The notes beneath the pieces were generated by a model. That model was not told where the DNA came from. It was given only the letters and a program-made list of their open reading frames with translations, and did not search any database. Below are positions 49,262-61,008 of a DNA stretch of 64,000 nucleotides, in pieces. Position 1 is the first letter of the stretch. Each line of letters opens with the position of its first letter. A program made the translations under genes and the position numbers. Source of the DNA: Acanthochlamys bracteata. Taxonomy: Eukaryota > Streptophyta > Magnoliopsida > Pandanales > Velloziaceae. Where the stretch lies: positions 3,760,001-3,824,000 of the forward strand of contig CM034141.1 in assembly GCA_019914995.1 (NCBI GenBank), in the 5' to 3' direction.

Positions 49262-49554
49262 CACTATAGAAAACGGTTTTTACTGACTAAATTTCGCCAA
49301 CTAAACAAATAGAATCGGTAATTTCACACATTATTGATTGCCAAGCATCAAGTGGGTAAGTCGATGAATTTTTTTGGTAAATCTTGTACATTTCCGATGC
49401 ACATCAAGTCGGTAATCCAAAATAATTATTGATCCACATGCTCATCTAGTTGGATGGGATACAGTCACCAACTATTACGTGCTTCGATTGGTAGCTTTAC
49501 CAACGCAAGCCAAATTAGCCTTACAAAATTAATAAAAATTTCAAATTATTCATT

Positions 49555-50380
49555 AAAAATTAATTACGTTTAAAGTAAAACAGAAAATTTTAACATTGGA
49601 TGTGATAAATATATTTATATATCATATTGATAAAAATTTAGAAAATTTATATATTATTGTGCTCCATTATAATAGAAAATTATAGCACTAGATGTGGTCG
49701 ACCATATTTATACATCACACTGATAAAATTTTAAGAAATTTGAACATTAATTTGTACCCATCATAATCGAAACTTAATGGACGGTTGTGATTAATCTTCC
49801 TGTATAAATTAAAGAACTCGTTATATCCATTTTTTGAAATCTAGTGTAATTTGACTGTGTAATTATTTGACCGTGTTGAATACAACTAGTGGTTTAGATC
49901 ATTAATTTACAATTTAGAATTGAATTGTTGAAAAACAAACCTATTCACGATAGAAAGGATCATTACTACAATAAACAGCTTCACCAACTGATAAAAACTA
50001 TCGACAAATTATTATTTTCCGTCGGCAAAGTAAATTATCCACTGACAATGTTGCAGTCGGCAAAATGTCGACAAATGGAGGTTGATAAATCGTTTACCGA
50101 CCGACACTAGTTGTTAGTCGGTATATTACAAAATTACCCACTAAACTTTATTAGTCGGTAATATTCAGTTAGTAATTATTTTTTTCTGTAATAATGGGTA
50201 TGTTATGTATCATTGTGCATTGATATTAGTCACAGCTCACCTCTAAACTCTCTCATTTAAAAGTTCTATATTAAAGATTTAACCCGCTAGTTACAGTTAA
50301 CACAACCAAATTATTATACACATAATATTTCATAAAAAGAGGATATTAGTCCTCCAATTTATCTAGACAACCATCCAGTC
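49555..50380. mobile_element. Foldback element copy 1 (interrupted)
   Basis: Its left arm (ATTGTGCTCCATTATAATAG, later GTGTTGAATACAACTAGTGG) and right arm (AATTATTATACACATAATAT, AGTCCTCCAATTTATCTAG) correspond in order to the complete foldback at 50,525-51,145. The element is split at 49,960-50,199 by a small GTCGG-rich insertion. Confidence 0.5.
49960..50199. mobile_element. Small CACTA-like non-autonomous element
   Basis: The left end CATTACTACAATAAACAG and the reverse complement of the right end CATTATTACAGAAAAAAA match at 12 of the first 15 positions. The interior is packed with GTCGG motifs (GTCGGCAAAG, CAGTCGGC, TTAGTCGGTA). Comparison with the uninterrupted foldback copy shows it inserted between 'ATAGAAA' and 'GTATGTTATG'. 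About 240 bp, noncoding. Confidence 0.6.
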
Positions 50381-50524
50381 GATAACTTGTAAATATTGGC
50401 TGCGCCTCTAGTAGACAAACCCCTAACACACTGATAGAAAAAATATTCAATCGATAATATTGCCAACTATAAAAAATATTAGTCCAGCAACTACGGTAGA
50501 AGTTTACAAAATAAAATTTTGTTA

Positions 50525-51145
50525 AATTATTTGGTGATTGTATAGCAAAATCAGAACCGTCGCATGTAGTTTACCATGTTTTGATATCTTTATGATCAAA
50601 TTTCAGATAACTTACGTATTATTATGTACTCTACTATAAAGAAATTGAATTGACGGATATTATTTAACAATTTAAGTGAATAAATCAGAGGACTTAATGA
50701 CATCCGATTTTTATGAAAGTTCGTGTGTACAACTTCGCTGTATTGAATGCAACTATTGATTTAAATCTTTCATCGAATACATAGAGATATGTTTGTTGAA
50801 TAATGAACCTAACCACAATAGAAACAGTATGTTATGTTTCATTATATGTTTAACGTTACATCATATCATTCACTGTTCATCATTTAGCTTTCTCATTTGC
50901 AGATTTTGAATTATAGACCTAAACCGGTAGTTAAATATTTCACATTGTAAAATTATTATACATACAAATATTCATAAAAATCGGATGTCATTTAGTCCTC
51001 CAATTTCTAAAAGAATGTTAAATAATATTTATCCATTTAATTTCTATTATGCTGGAGTACATGATAATATATAAATTGTTAAAATTTTCTTAGTATGTAC
51101 GTAAACATGGTAAATCAAATCTAACAGTTCAGATTTTTTTATACA
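50525..51145. mobile_element. Foldback element copy 2 (long inverted repeat)
   Basis: The two arms of about 280 bp are inverted copies. For example TGACATCCGATTTTTATGAA on the left is matched by TTCATAAAAATCGGATGTCA on the right, and TAGTTTACCATGTTTT by GTAAACATGGTAAATC. The centre lies near 50,840. No coding capacity. It sits inside the CACTA-type region. Confidence 0.75.
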
Positions 51146-51915
51146 AACCTAAAAGTAATTATTTGTGAAATATTTGTTTTCTAGTTTTTATGATAGTTAC
51201 CAACTGGTTAATCATGAAGTCCATAATTTGATATTATCGACTTGTATACCAGTCGCTACATCGACTGGCTTTGTGTTTCGTCGCTAATATCGCCGACCGA
51301 AGTGCACTCAGTTGGCTATTGACGTTTTCCGACTAACCTGTTTCCGCTAATAAACCCGCTTAATTTAGATCAGCCGCGCCCCCACGCGCTCATTCTTTTG
51401 TTTCTCGCATTATCAGGTCCTCGATTCGCCGTTCTAGGGCTTCCGCTCCGGTGCTCCGACGATTTGCCACTACTATCGTGTCACCTCTGAGCCATGCTGT
51501 CCTCTCTACTTCTGCTCAACGTGCTTCGTCGCTGCTCCTCGCCGTGCTTCACCGCTGCTCTCCTCACCGCGCGCACTTGTCAGTCACCGCCCCCCGATAA
51601 GGGAAGCATACATGAATGTTTGATTAAAAAAAATTGAGTGAATGTTGTGGTGAATGTTAATGAAGCTAACATCATAAACTTGGTGCTGCCGTGCAACATA
51701 ATAATGAAGCTTGTGTTGTTGTGTTCTGAAACTTGTTACTGCTCAAGTCAGTAACTTAGTAATGAAACTTGGTGATGCTGAAATCAGTAATTTTTGAAGA
51801 GAAGTTGTGTTATGAACTACTTGGTTTTGGTTGCTCCATTGCAGCTTTATGCGAATTACCAAAAAAAAAAAAAACCATACTAGTTAATGGTTGAATTTGG
51901 TGAAGGTGATGATAC

Positions 51916-53513
51916 ATGAATGATAGTTCATGGTGTATATGTAGGTGCTTAGGGCATATTGATCTTATGGCGCCAGCAACATCTACCAAAAGACGGTTCG
52001 CTATGCTACAATCAACACAGAACACTGCTGAGCAGCAAGCATACAGCACTGCATCGCCAAATCCGATTGTATCTAGCGGTACTGGTAAGTATCGCTAATA
52101 GTAGAACCTAATAGTAATAATAGTAGGTTCAGCCGATGTACAAACACAGCGTCCACGAGCAACCAATTGATGTAGTGACTTAGAAACATATATAATGAGG
52201 ACTAAGAAAAAGGTCAAGCTCGAAAGAGGGGTTTTGTGGACCGATAAGCAAAGGGTCCATGTGGTTTTCAAGGGAGATGGGTTCATTATTCTACAACATG
52301 CTTCAGTCAAGAATATTAAGGGTTTGACTATGATTACCAACACAATCAAGAACGAAGTTTCCTCAATGATGTGTGTGAGTATTTGATATATCAAAGTATT
52401 TTACATTTTACATTTAAAGAATATGCCTGTCGATTCATTCTTTTAATTTTGTTAATAACTCAACTTATTTGTTGTAAAAACAAGTTTGAGCTGGATTTGT
52501 CCCAACTAGCGCCTATGACATGTTCATATAATACTGGTTTAGATCGTTTATAAGGATTGGCATTACAAATCCTTGATTATTATAGGAGCCTAGGTGGTGG
52601 AGAGAGTGCTAGAGCTAACCCACATAAGGACTTAACGATTTCATTGACATGGCGAGAAGAATGGATCTAACTTTATGACTTATTTAATTTCCCTGAATTG
52701 GATTGTAAGATTCACTAAATTAGTTTTATACTTTTTTTTTTCTTTTTTTCTTATGAGAAAATTTGATGTTGGTTATGTGCAGCAGAATTTTAGGACAGCA
52801 AAAACTGCCAATTTTAAGAATAATAGTCCTATATGGCAGGCTTGCGGACTTTTGCTTCCATACAGTACAAGATGGTTGTATTGGTTTTTTAGTTAATTGT
52901 ACTTTTTAGAAATATCATATGGATATACTAACGTTTTTTTTCCTCTCAAGTTTGCAGAACGCCAATTGTATTAAGATATATAAGGAAGTACACATATCAA
53001 AGGCAAGGAGGCGAGTTGGGTATTTCAGGAAGCATAATCAAATTATATAAGTCATCTGTTATTAAAATAGATCCAAAATGCATAATCAAATGTTGCTACT
53101 GTATTTTATTTTTTAAATGAAATAGAGAATCAAATGCTGGAGATGCAAATCAAGTCTCAAGAAGAAAGCAGCAGTATTAGCAATGAGGAGATATGTTGGG
53201 AGGTCCTTGGAAAAGCTTATGGTTATATTCGTGATAGAGGACGTGGGTCTTAGCTGCCTATCACTTGGATGAATGCTACTTCATCAAGTCTAAGTTTATG
53301 CGAACAGGATATTACAATGGCAAATTGCAACTCTATAGGAAAAAAAAATGCAACTCTAGAGGGGAAAAAAATTCAAGGCAAGAGGAAATAAATCCAAAAC
53401 AACAGACTGAACTCGATGATTCTATGCGTCTGCTCCAAGAAAATGAAGAGAAGATGCCAGTGCTAATGAATATGTTCAATATGCAAGCTAGTACTGGAGT
53501 GCTGAAAGAGTAA
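51916..53513 (+). pseudogene. Plant transposase (Ptta/En/Spm, TNP1-like) remnant
   Basis: The exon-like pieces read: a Ser/Thr-rich opening near 51,916-52,098; KGDGFIILQHAS and similar at 52,195-52,386, resembling the 'G....ENAS.F....G...R' segment of the family; and a C-terminal part at 53,126-53,253, ENQMLEMQIKSQEESSSISN then EEICWEVLGKAYGYIRDRGR. The latter parallels the 'SEDEIC..VLG.R.GY.KG.G.GP' signature of the plant transposase family (PF03004). A Gln/Glu/Lys-rich tail (53,265-53,513) suggests a short coiled coil. The frames are interrupted, so this is a decayed copy. The TNP1-like protein binds subterminal repeats in CACTA transposition. Confidence 0.6.
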
Positions 53514-54211
53514 GTTCATTTTTTGTACTTACTATGACTTCAAAAAATATTTTGATATGTTTGAGATTATAAAAATGTGATTAAACGATGATTGTGTATT
53601 GTAGAGAATGTTAATAGTTGATTTTAGATTGGAGAGTGTATTTTAGAAATGAAATTTTGATTTTAAAGCATTTGGATGTCAATGTTGATGTATATGTTAA
53701 TGTATGGTTAATCTTTAGGAATTATTCTAAACATAGGGAGAATAGTATACCCAATATAGCATTTACCGACTGATAGTTTGTCGGTAAGTTTTGCTAAATT
53801 TACTGACTTGTTGCGCAGTCGGTAGATTATTGACTAGTATCTTAGACGGTTATTAACATACTTAAACGAAGTTGGTATGAACGGACTGGATTACAATTGG
53901 TAATTACCAAATACATATTCAGTCGGTGAGTATAACACTCAGTTGGTAAATGACCAACAAATTAACTTTGTTTGTAAGTTTTTTGTGTTTATGGACTCAA
54001 CTTGATTTCAGTGGCAATCTTGTTAGCAGATTTAAATTAGCAATCGTGTTAGCAGCGTGCGTTCGCCGACTGAATGCGGACTGCTAATTTACACGGTAAA
54101 TACCGTTGTAGACTGAATTTTGAATATTGCAGATTGCTTGCCCAAGTCCTAAAAATTGAATGAGAAAATCACAAGTTGATATTACTTATTATTATTCTCA
54201 ATAAAAGAGAT

Positions 54212-54215
<4 letters not shown>

Positions 54216-54257
<42 letters not shown>
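54216..54257. repeat. (AT)n microsatellite
   Basis: About 21 uninterrupted AT units lie next to the copia fossil. Confidence 0.95.
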
Positions 54258-54258
<1 letters not shown>

Positions 54259-54259
54259 C

Positions 54260-55740
54260 TGAGTCTGAACAATTTTATGAAACTTTTGAAATAAGTAGTT
54301 CACTTCACTTTTAGATTTCATCAAATAAAGCCTTATCATTCTGGTACAGTAATCAATAAAAGTGACAAACTATCGTGATCCACATAGGTAGTAAGTTTAG
54401 ATAGACCCAAACATCAGAATATATTATCATAAAAGATAACATACTTTTATTCAAATTCAAAGGAAAATAAGTACGATGACTTTTGCTAGTTCACAAACAT
54501 CACACTGAAAACTAGAAAGATCTAATTTTATAAACAAACTGGAAAATAATTTCTTTAAATAATCAAAAGAAGCACGCCCCAATCGTCGATGTCATAATAA
54601 GACTTCTGATTTATCTTCTCAACTTTAAGCTATCCATGATCAAAGCTTGATTTAACTTATCAAAACTCTTTGGCACTAAATTGAGGTAATACAACTGCCA
54701 TCACTTAGTACCATAACCAATCGTCTGCTTTATTCGGACGTCCTTAAATACACAAGACTCAGACCAGAATATACAATACAAAACAACATTTGGTTATTTA
54801 AGAGACAGATAAAAAAGTTATAACCCAAGGATGGAACAACTAAAACTGAATCTAAATTCAAAGTATTAGTGAGAGATATAGATCCTTTACCATTAATATA
54901 GTTTAAATTATCATTTTCAGTTGAAACATAATTTTGTGAGGATGATTTAAAAGTTACGACATGTTTAGAATCAAATATCATATGATCTGTAACACTAGAA
55001 CCAATTATCCATGTACTATTAAAAATAAGTGTAGAAGTGTGTAAAATCATACCTTCATTATCTACAGCCGTTACTTATGCTGAGGTCTGTTTAGTGCTAT
55101 CATCGTTCTCTATTTTTGTCTCAACTACTGCAGCAACATGAATTTTCTTAGAACCTCGTTTCTGTTGATCACGGTTATAATCCCGCCAATCTGGATATCC
55201 AATAAGTTCAAAACACCTAATTTTTGTATGGCTAGACTTATTGCAATGAGTGCATTTGTAGGTTGACTCATGTACAGCTTTAGACTTTGTACGATAATGC
55301 CGATTTCGTACTACCATAGCGGAAGCTTCAGAATTTTCAGACTCATTATTCAGAGTAGATCAATGCATCACCTCACGACGAACCAACGAATAGCATTCTT
55401 CTAAATTTGGATCTGGTTCTTTGCTAAAAATTTCTCCACGAATCTGTTCAAAATTATTGTCTAATCTAGTAAAAAATATGTGGACTCTTATTCGCTCAGC
55501 AAGCCATAGACATTAATAGCCACCTTTTAACGTTCTGATTTTCAACATACCATTTCTAATATCCATCTTTTGATTCATCAGGTGGTTTTGCCTTGTCACG
55601 AATACAAGAAAGCTTCTCTCTTTCAACAATATGTATCTCCATTAATTGAGACCAAATATTATAATTAATCTCATTAAATAATTTCTGAATTGAATATACC
55701 TTTTAATTGAATGATAAATAGAGTGGTTCCGGACATAATT
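54260..55740 (-). mobile_element. Ty1/copia retrotransposon fossil (gag, protease, start of integrase)
   Basis: On the minus strand the end of gag shows the zinc knuckle CTHCNKSSHTKIRCFELIGY followed by PDWRDYNRD (55,075-55,317), a copia hallmark. The protease-type motif (WIIGSSVTDHM) follows in 54,730-55,050. Integrase-start wording (a His-rich then Cys-rich stretch and DVW.LSK) continues to about 54,280. The gag start is near 55,735. No LTRs are recognised at its edges. It is a partial fossil with several breaks. Confidence 0.75.
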
Positions 55741-55744
55741 TCTG

Positions 55745-58700
55745 TCCTCTCCTTTTTCTTTTTCCTTTTTTTGGGCCTAGATCGGGACGAGCTAGAGAAT
55801 CTCGCCGGATCGGGCTAGCAATGAGGGACTGCGCCGATCGAACGGCTAAGAACACCGTTGGTTATGGCTGAGGTAGCGAGCAAGGATGACGCAAGCCAAC
55901 AATAACGACGACGCCGGTAGGCAGAGACAGTGGCGAGAACGTGAGATGACGAGTCTTTAAGCGAGATCTGATGGCAATCCGGAGGGCATCAGCGTTAGCA
56001 ATTGTTAGGGTTTGCAATTTTTTTGTGATGATTAATTAGTGATGTCGATTTGTACAGCAAAGACAATTTTTCTTTTCTGATCATTACTGCTCTTCATGCT
56101 ATTGCTACTTGTGGTTTTAGCATGTTGGTTACAAAGAGAGCACCAACATATTTGGTACATGAATCTCACTATTAAATTTGTTTCTCCAGGCGGAGATTTG
56201 GTTGAGTTCGATATTAGTCCCTGGCTGATTCAGTGACTAAACTGACGTCAAGGTTTGAGCTATGTGGCGAACATTCTTTTCCATCTTGAGGAAAACAAAC
56301 GGCAAGCAAAAAGAACTTATTGGCCGGGCTGATATCTACATGCCTGTCTATCATAAGCACTATGTGCATGGGCAGTATGTCATCGAAGCTGTCAGAATTC
56401 TGGAATCTCGTTAAGTTCATGATGAGCCACTTACGGAACCATTTCCTCTAACTAAACCAACTCCCTTTAGCTGCATAGTAGTCTACAACTTACTACTATA
56501 TCAGATATGATCATCTAATGTCCTTGCTTACTATAGAAGTATGTTTAATTACCTCTATTATTATGTTTGTTATATGCTCTGGAAAAATGGTAACATTCTG
56601 ATGGTAATGTGAAGAGCACTTTTGTCAGGTTGTAGTGCTCTCCGAATGAATTTTATTCTAACTTAAATTCTTAAGTGTGCGAAGTTGTTACGTTTGTTAT
56701 CTCTGTGTTGCTATTTCAAGCTTTTAAATAGCATTTGGAATCAGTATATTTTCTTGTGTGTTTGATGTACACAACTTAGTTTTTAAGCCATGATAACAAG
56801 GATCATCATGCACACAAGTTTTTGTTATTTAAACATTGAGAAAGTGATTGCAAGACAAATGTATGACTGTGGCGTATTTGCTTGAACGTAAATATATGAT
56901 TATTATTTGAACATTTGGTTGAAATTGCTAAATGTATAAACACATATTTGATTTAACGATTGTTTGAGTACTATATGATTTTATTATTTATTCATTATTC
57001 ATAACTTATTAATTTATTAATTATTGATTATTTAAATAAGTTAAATAAATAATAATTTATTTATAAATTTCAAATTAATTTAAAAATATTTGTTAATTAA
57101 TTATTGATTTTTAATATTAATCATTATTAATGTTTAGCCCAAATTTGTTCAAATATGGATTTCTTATAATTGGTTGAACTGAGATTCGCTTCTTTTGAAA
57201 GTAAAAATGTTTTTAGTTATCTTTAACAACTTAATTATTAATGCATGAGGCCATGAGGGTTATGGTGAAACAATTATCGACAATAATATTTCTATTAATC
57301 GCCAAGCAGTTTGTTAACGTTATGATTGAAACTCATACAAAATTGTTGTATTTAGAAAAAAAAGGAGGTAAAGAAACAAACAAAATATTATTTTGTTTCA
57401 TAGAAAAACGAAAAAAATCACAAAAGAATTCCCTCCCCCAGCCTGTTGCCCTTTTGTGGTGCCCACTCGAGGACGCAAGTTACACAACAGAAGCAAAAGG
57501 ACAGAAGCACAAAACAGTCGGTGGGACTTCTCGCTGACGTCACTAACAACCTTAATCTCCGTACACGTTTACAACACGATGTTGATCACGCTTACAGCCT
57601 GGAAAAGTTAGAAAATCTCCGTGCCCGTTCTGTTCGCACCCAACTCGAATTCCGGCTTTACAGTTAAATATCCCTTGTGTTTGAAATTAACTGTGAAACT
57701 GCCACTACAGTGTTAGACCATCTTCTTTTTGGTTGATTTAAAATTGTTGCATTTCACTGGACGGTTGCGCTTCAGCAATCGCGTGTTTTACTTGCAATAT
57801 CTGTTTTTGAGAAGCAGCAGCAAGCAAGGGGAATGCAAGCATTGGACTGGCTAGTGTTGGTTTTGGATCTCCTTGTAATCAGGAGAAATTTACGCAAAAT
57901 TAATCATCTAACTCAATTTTTTATTAGCGAAGAGGTAAAGCCGTAAAGGGTAACGGAAATAAATCATTTGACTAGATTCTTCTGAATAAACGAAAATGAT
58001 AAGTCTCACTATGGAGGAGATGGCAATTTGCACATGGATGGATTCTACGCTAAGTTTCATCTTTATAAAATATTAAACACCATTGATTATGTATTTCATA
58101 ATTATGTATTTAATTTTTAATTGTATGCTTTTTATAATATTTCATAGAATTTTTTAAAAACTAAAATTTATAAAACATTTTACATCATAAAATTAATTAT
58201 TATTTTCTTTTAAAAATCTATTTTAAAAAACATTTTAAAAAGTTTTATTTTAAAATATTTAAATTTATAAACACTCTCAAATAACTTCTAAATTTGATAT
58301 TAACGACAATCAGCATTGTGATGATCTATGCTTTATTTTGTTTTCCGGTTCGTGCTGCAGTAAAAAATAATAAACGAGGAAGGGAGAAATGAGAAAATTG
58401 CGACTTGGTTGGTTGGGTTTTCGGATTGCAATTGCAATTAAGGGGAGCAAGTGGGTCATTAGGTGGCTTCAGACGGTTGTTGGCATCTATCTAACAAAAG
58501 ATAAAAAACTACCGAGCTCAACTCCGGAGTTTATAACCATATAAAAAAAATCGATGACGTAAAAATGCAAAATCATATTTGATTAATGAGTATGTGCTTT
58601 ACAAGAAAACACAAATATGAACTTAGTCACAAAATATAGATTTCAACGTTAAAAAGAAAATCAATCTAATCAAAAGTGATGAGAAACATTATTAACTTTT

Positions 58701-59532
58701 TTAAAGATAAAAAATACAGTACATCCACTACATATTATTTATACAATACAGATAATTTAATTTTAAAATATTTGTAATTTAACTTTATAGTGTTCTGATT
58801 CAATTTTGACTATAAAATAAGATAAATAATACATCTGGTCGAGCATATTTTAAAATTAAATGGAGGTGTTTTAGAATTTAAACCAGATCGAACAAAGAAA
58901 TATTATAGAGAGGATGCATCCTAGCAAACTCTTTATACGTAACTTTCAAATAATCAATCAATTAGGACGTATAAATACACGTAACTGAGTTTATTAATTA
59001 GTTTGTGAAAGTGAGGTTTGTGGTGAGAATAGAGTTCGATAAAAACAGAATTTAGAATGATATTTGAAACAAATAAATTAAAATTTAAAGTTAAATTTTG
59101 ATAAAAGTAAAATTTTGTGTGAAAGTAAAAATAAAGTACCGAGTGACAATTAAAACACATAAAATAATTGAATTTAAAATTTGAAAAAAAAATAAAACTT
59201 GATGTATTTAAAATAAGCTCTTAATAAGGCCTTAAATATATACAACCATCTAAGGCCTAGTACAGGACTACTAAGGAAAATCGTTTCCTGCTAATGCTCA
59301 GTGGTAAAACCGTAAATCAAATAATTCGAAAGGCCAGTTATTTCCATTGCCAAGCCAGATCTCCGCTACATACACCTCAAAATCTTCATTCTTGGCACCT
59401 CACTCTGCTCTTCTTTTATCCCTCCTCCTCTGCTATCTGAGATTCGAAGAGCACGACTGTTCTTAGCTCTCTTTCTTATCCCACATAACTCACCTTATTC
59501 CTAGTTGTTAACTCTCTCAATCAGCGACGACA
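55745..59532. other. Intergenic, no confident gene
   Basis: 55,760-56,000 is a GC-richer block (ATCTCGCCGGATCGGGC) of unknown origin next to the copia gag start. 56,262-56,414 has a 51-codon frame (MWRTFFSILRKTNGKQKE...) with no known family. 56,960-57,130 is extremely AT-rich. 57,380-57,670 is less AT-rich, with a 73-codon frame ending LRARSVRTQLEFRLYS that could be a gene fragment. 58,060-58,290 and 58,985-59,215 look like AT-rich MITE remnants. 59,380-59,532 is C/T-rich and is the probable 5' leader of the next gene. Confidence 0.4.
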
Positions 59533-61008
59533 ATGCGGCTTCGGACAACGACAACGTTATTCCCACTAATTGCCATACTACTTCTGTCTTCATGGGCATC
59601 AGTATCCAATGGCCACAACATCATAAAGATCCTTGCCCAGCACCCTGAGTTCTCCACATTCAACCATTACCTCACAATAAGTCATCTTGCTACCGAGATC
59701 AACCGGCGGTTAACAATCAGCGTTCTCGCCGTCGATAACTCTAGCATGGCTGAACTGCTGGCTAAGCAGTTGCTGCTCTATACTATCCGTAATGTGCTTG
59801 AGTTGCATGTTCTTGTTGATTACTTCGGTGCTAAGAAACTTCACCAGCTTACCGGCGGTAGCACAACTTCTGCCTCCATGTTCCAGGTATAATAATCAAT
59901 TAACAACATTCCAATTGTTTTTTTAAATATATATGTATATTGAACATTTTTTTGTCGTATCTAGAAGTGGAGCTTTTTATTTTCTTTGAATCATGTTTTT
60001 CAAGTTCTTTTTTTTTTCTTGAACTGAATGCAGTACACTAGAAGGTTATGATGCTTCTATGAACTGTAACTTCAATGGGATCTTTAATTGAGCTGCCATA
60101 AGTTTTGAAAATTTTCGGTAATTTCCACCTGATCATATATGATTTTTAGTAGCTCTAAACATTGATAAAAAAGGTCAATTGTGGCCACTTATTATTGAGT
60201 GATTACTATTTACAAACTAAACCACAAAAGCAAATTATTTGAAGTGCCTTGCATTTCTATATCCAGATTTTGTTGGAAAAGCATCTTGTTAAATAAAAGG
60301 TATTTGTTTCTGGAACTCAAGTGTTTGAATAAATGTTTTTACTAGGCCACCGGTTCTGCTCCGGCACCACTGGGTATGTCAATATAACCGACCACCGTGC
60401 CGGAAAAGTAACATTCGCTCCTGCTGACGGTGCCTATGCTGGTGCCACACCTGTATCGTTCGTTAAATCGATCAGAGAAATCCCGTACAATTTTTCAGTT
60501 CTACCGATCAGCACAGTGCTCTCATCTCCTGAAGCCGAGGCACCGACACCGGGCCCTGCTCCTATGAACCTCACCGAGGTAATGTCTGCTAAGGGCTGCG
60601 AAGCCTTCGCATCTCTTCTCATTACTGCGTTGCAGATGAAAACGTTTGATGAAAATGTGGACAGTGGCCTAACCGTGTTCTGTCCTATCGACTCTGCTGT
60701 GAAAGCGCTCATGCCCAAGTACAAGAATCTTACTACAGATGGTAAAGCTGCGTTGCTGCTATACCATGGGTACCCGGTTACAGCTCAATCCAGATGTTAA
60801 AGTCGAACAACGAAGTTGTTAACACTTTGGCGACGGATGGAACTGCAAGGAACTACAACTTCACCGTACAGAACCATGGTGAAATCGTTACTTTAGACAC
60901 AAAGGTTATTACTGCAGCGATTAATTCAACCATATTGGACCAGGATCCTTTGGCTGTGTACACAATTGATCAGGTATTACAACCAAGAGAATTGTTCAAG
61001 CCAACCAA
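59533..61008 (+). pseudogene. FLA: Fasciclin-like arabinogalactan protein gene, apparently disrupted
   Basis: Exon 1 (59,533-59,886) encodes a signal peptide (about residues 1-27, hydrophobic LFPLIAILLLSSWASVSNG) and most of the first FAS1 domain (HPEFSTFNHYLTISHLATEI, then LELHVLVDYFGAKKLHQLTG). A GT-AG intron leads to exon 2 from 60,346. There the family continues: GYVNITDHRAGKVTFAP, an AGP-type Pro/Ala stretch PEAEAPTPGPAPMN, and a second FAS1 domain (CEAFASLLITALQMKTF, GLTVFCPIDSAVKALMPKYK, then VYTIDQVLQPRELFK). It is like FLA1/2/8/10, cell-surface adhesion glycoproteins. Two single-base losses relative to family wording break the frame near 60,361-60,366 (stop at 60,385) and near 60,777-60,780, both in short G or T runs. 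The usual C-terminal Pro/Ala region and GPI-anchor signal are absent after 61,008. The homopolymer positions leave sequencing error possible, but the missing end favours a real pseudogene or truncated gene. Confidence 0.7.

Larger units (their letters stand above)
49262..53998 (+). mobile_element. CACTA (En/Spm)-type DNA transposon, degraded
   Basis: The left end starts CACTATAGAAAACGG, a CACTA-type terminus. Subterminal motifs around GTCGGTAA / TTACCGAC are dense at 49,310-49,480, 51,240-51,340 and 53,760-53,960, the binding-site clusters typical of this superfamily. Between them lie transposase-like exons (51,916-53,513). The right terminus is not clean; the best candidate is near 53,998. 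Foldback elements have inserted at 49.55-51.15 kb. The transposase region has stops and short frames, so the copy is not autonomous. Confidence 0.55.

Noticed and set aside
57241-57667. Three overlapping plus-strand frames of 72-98 codons
   Set aside because: Less AT-rich than the surroundings but overlapping in all three frames with no family match; possibly a gene fragment, not callable.
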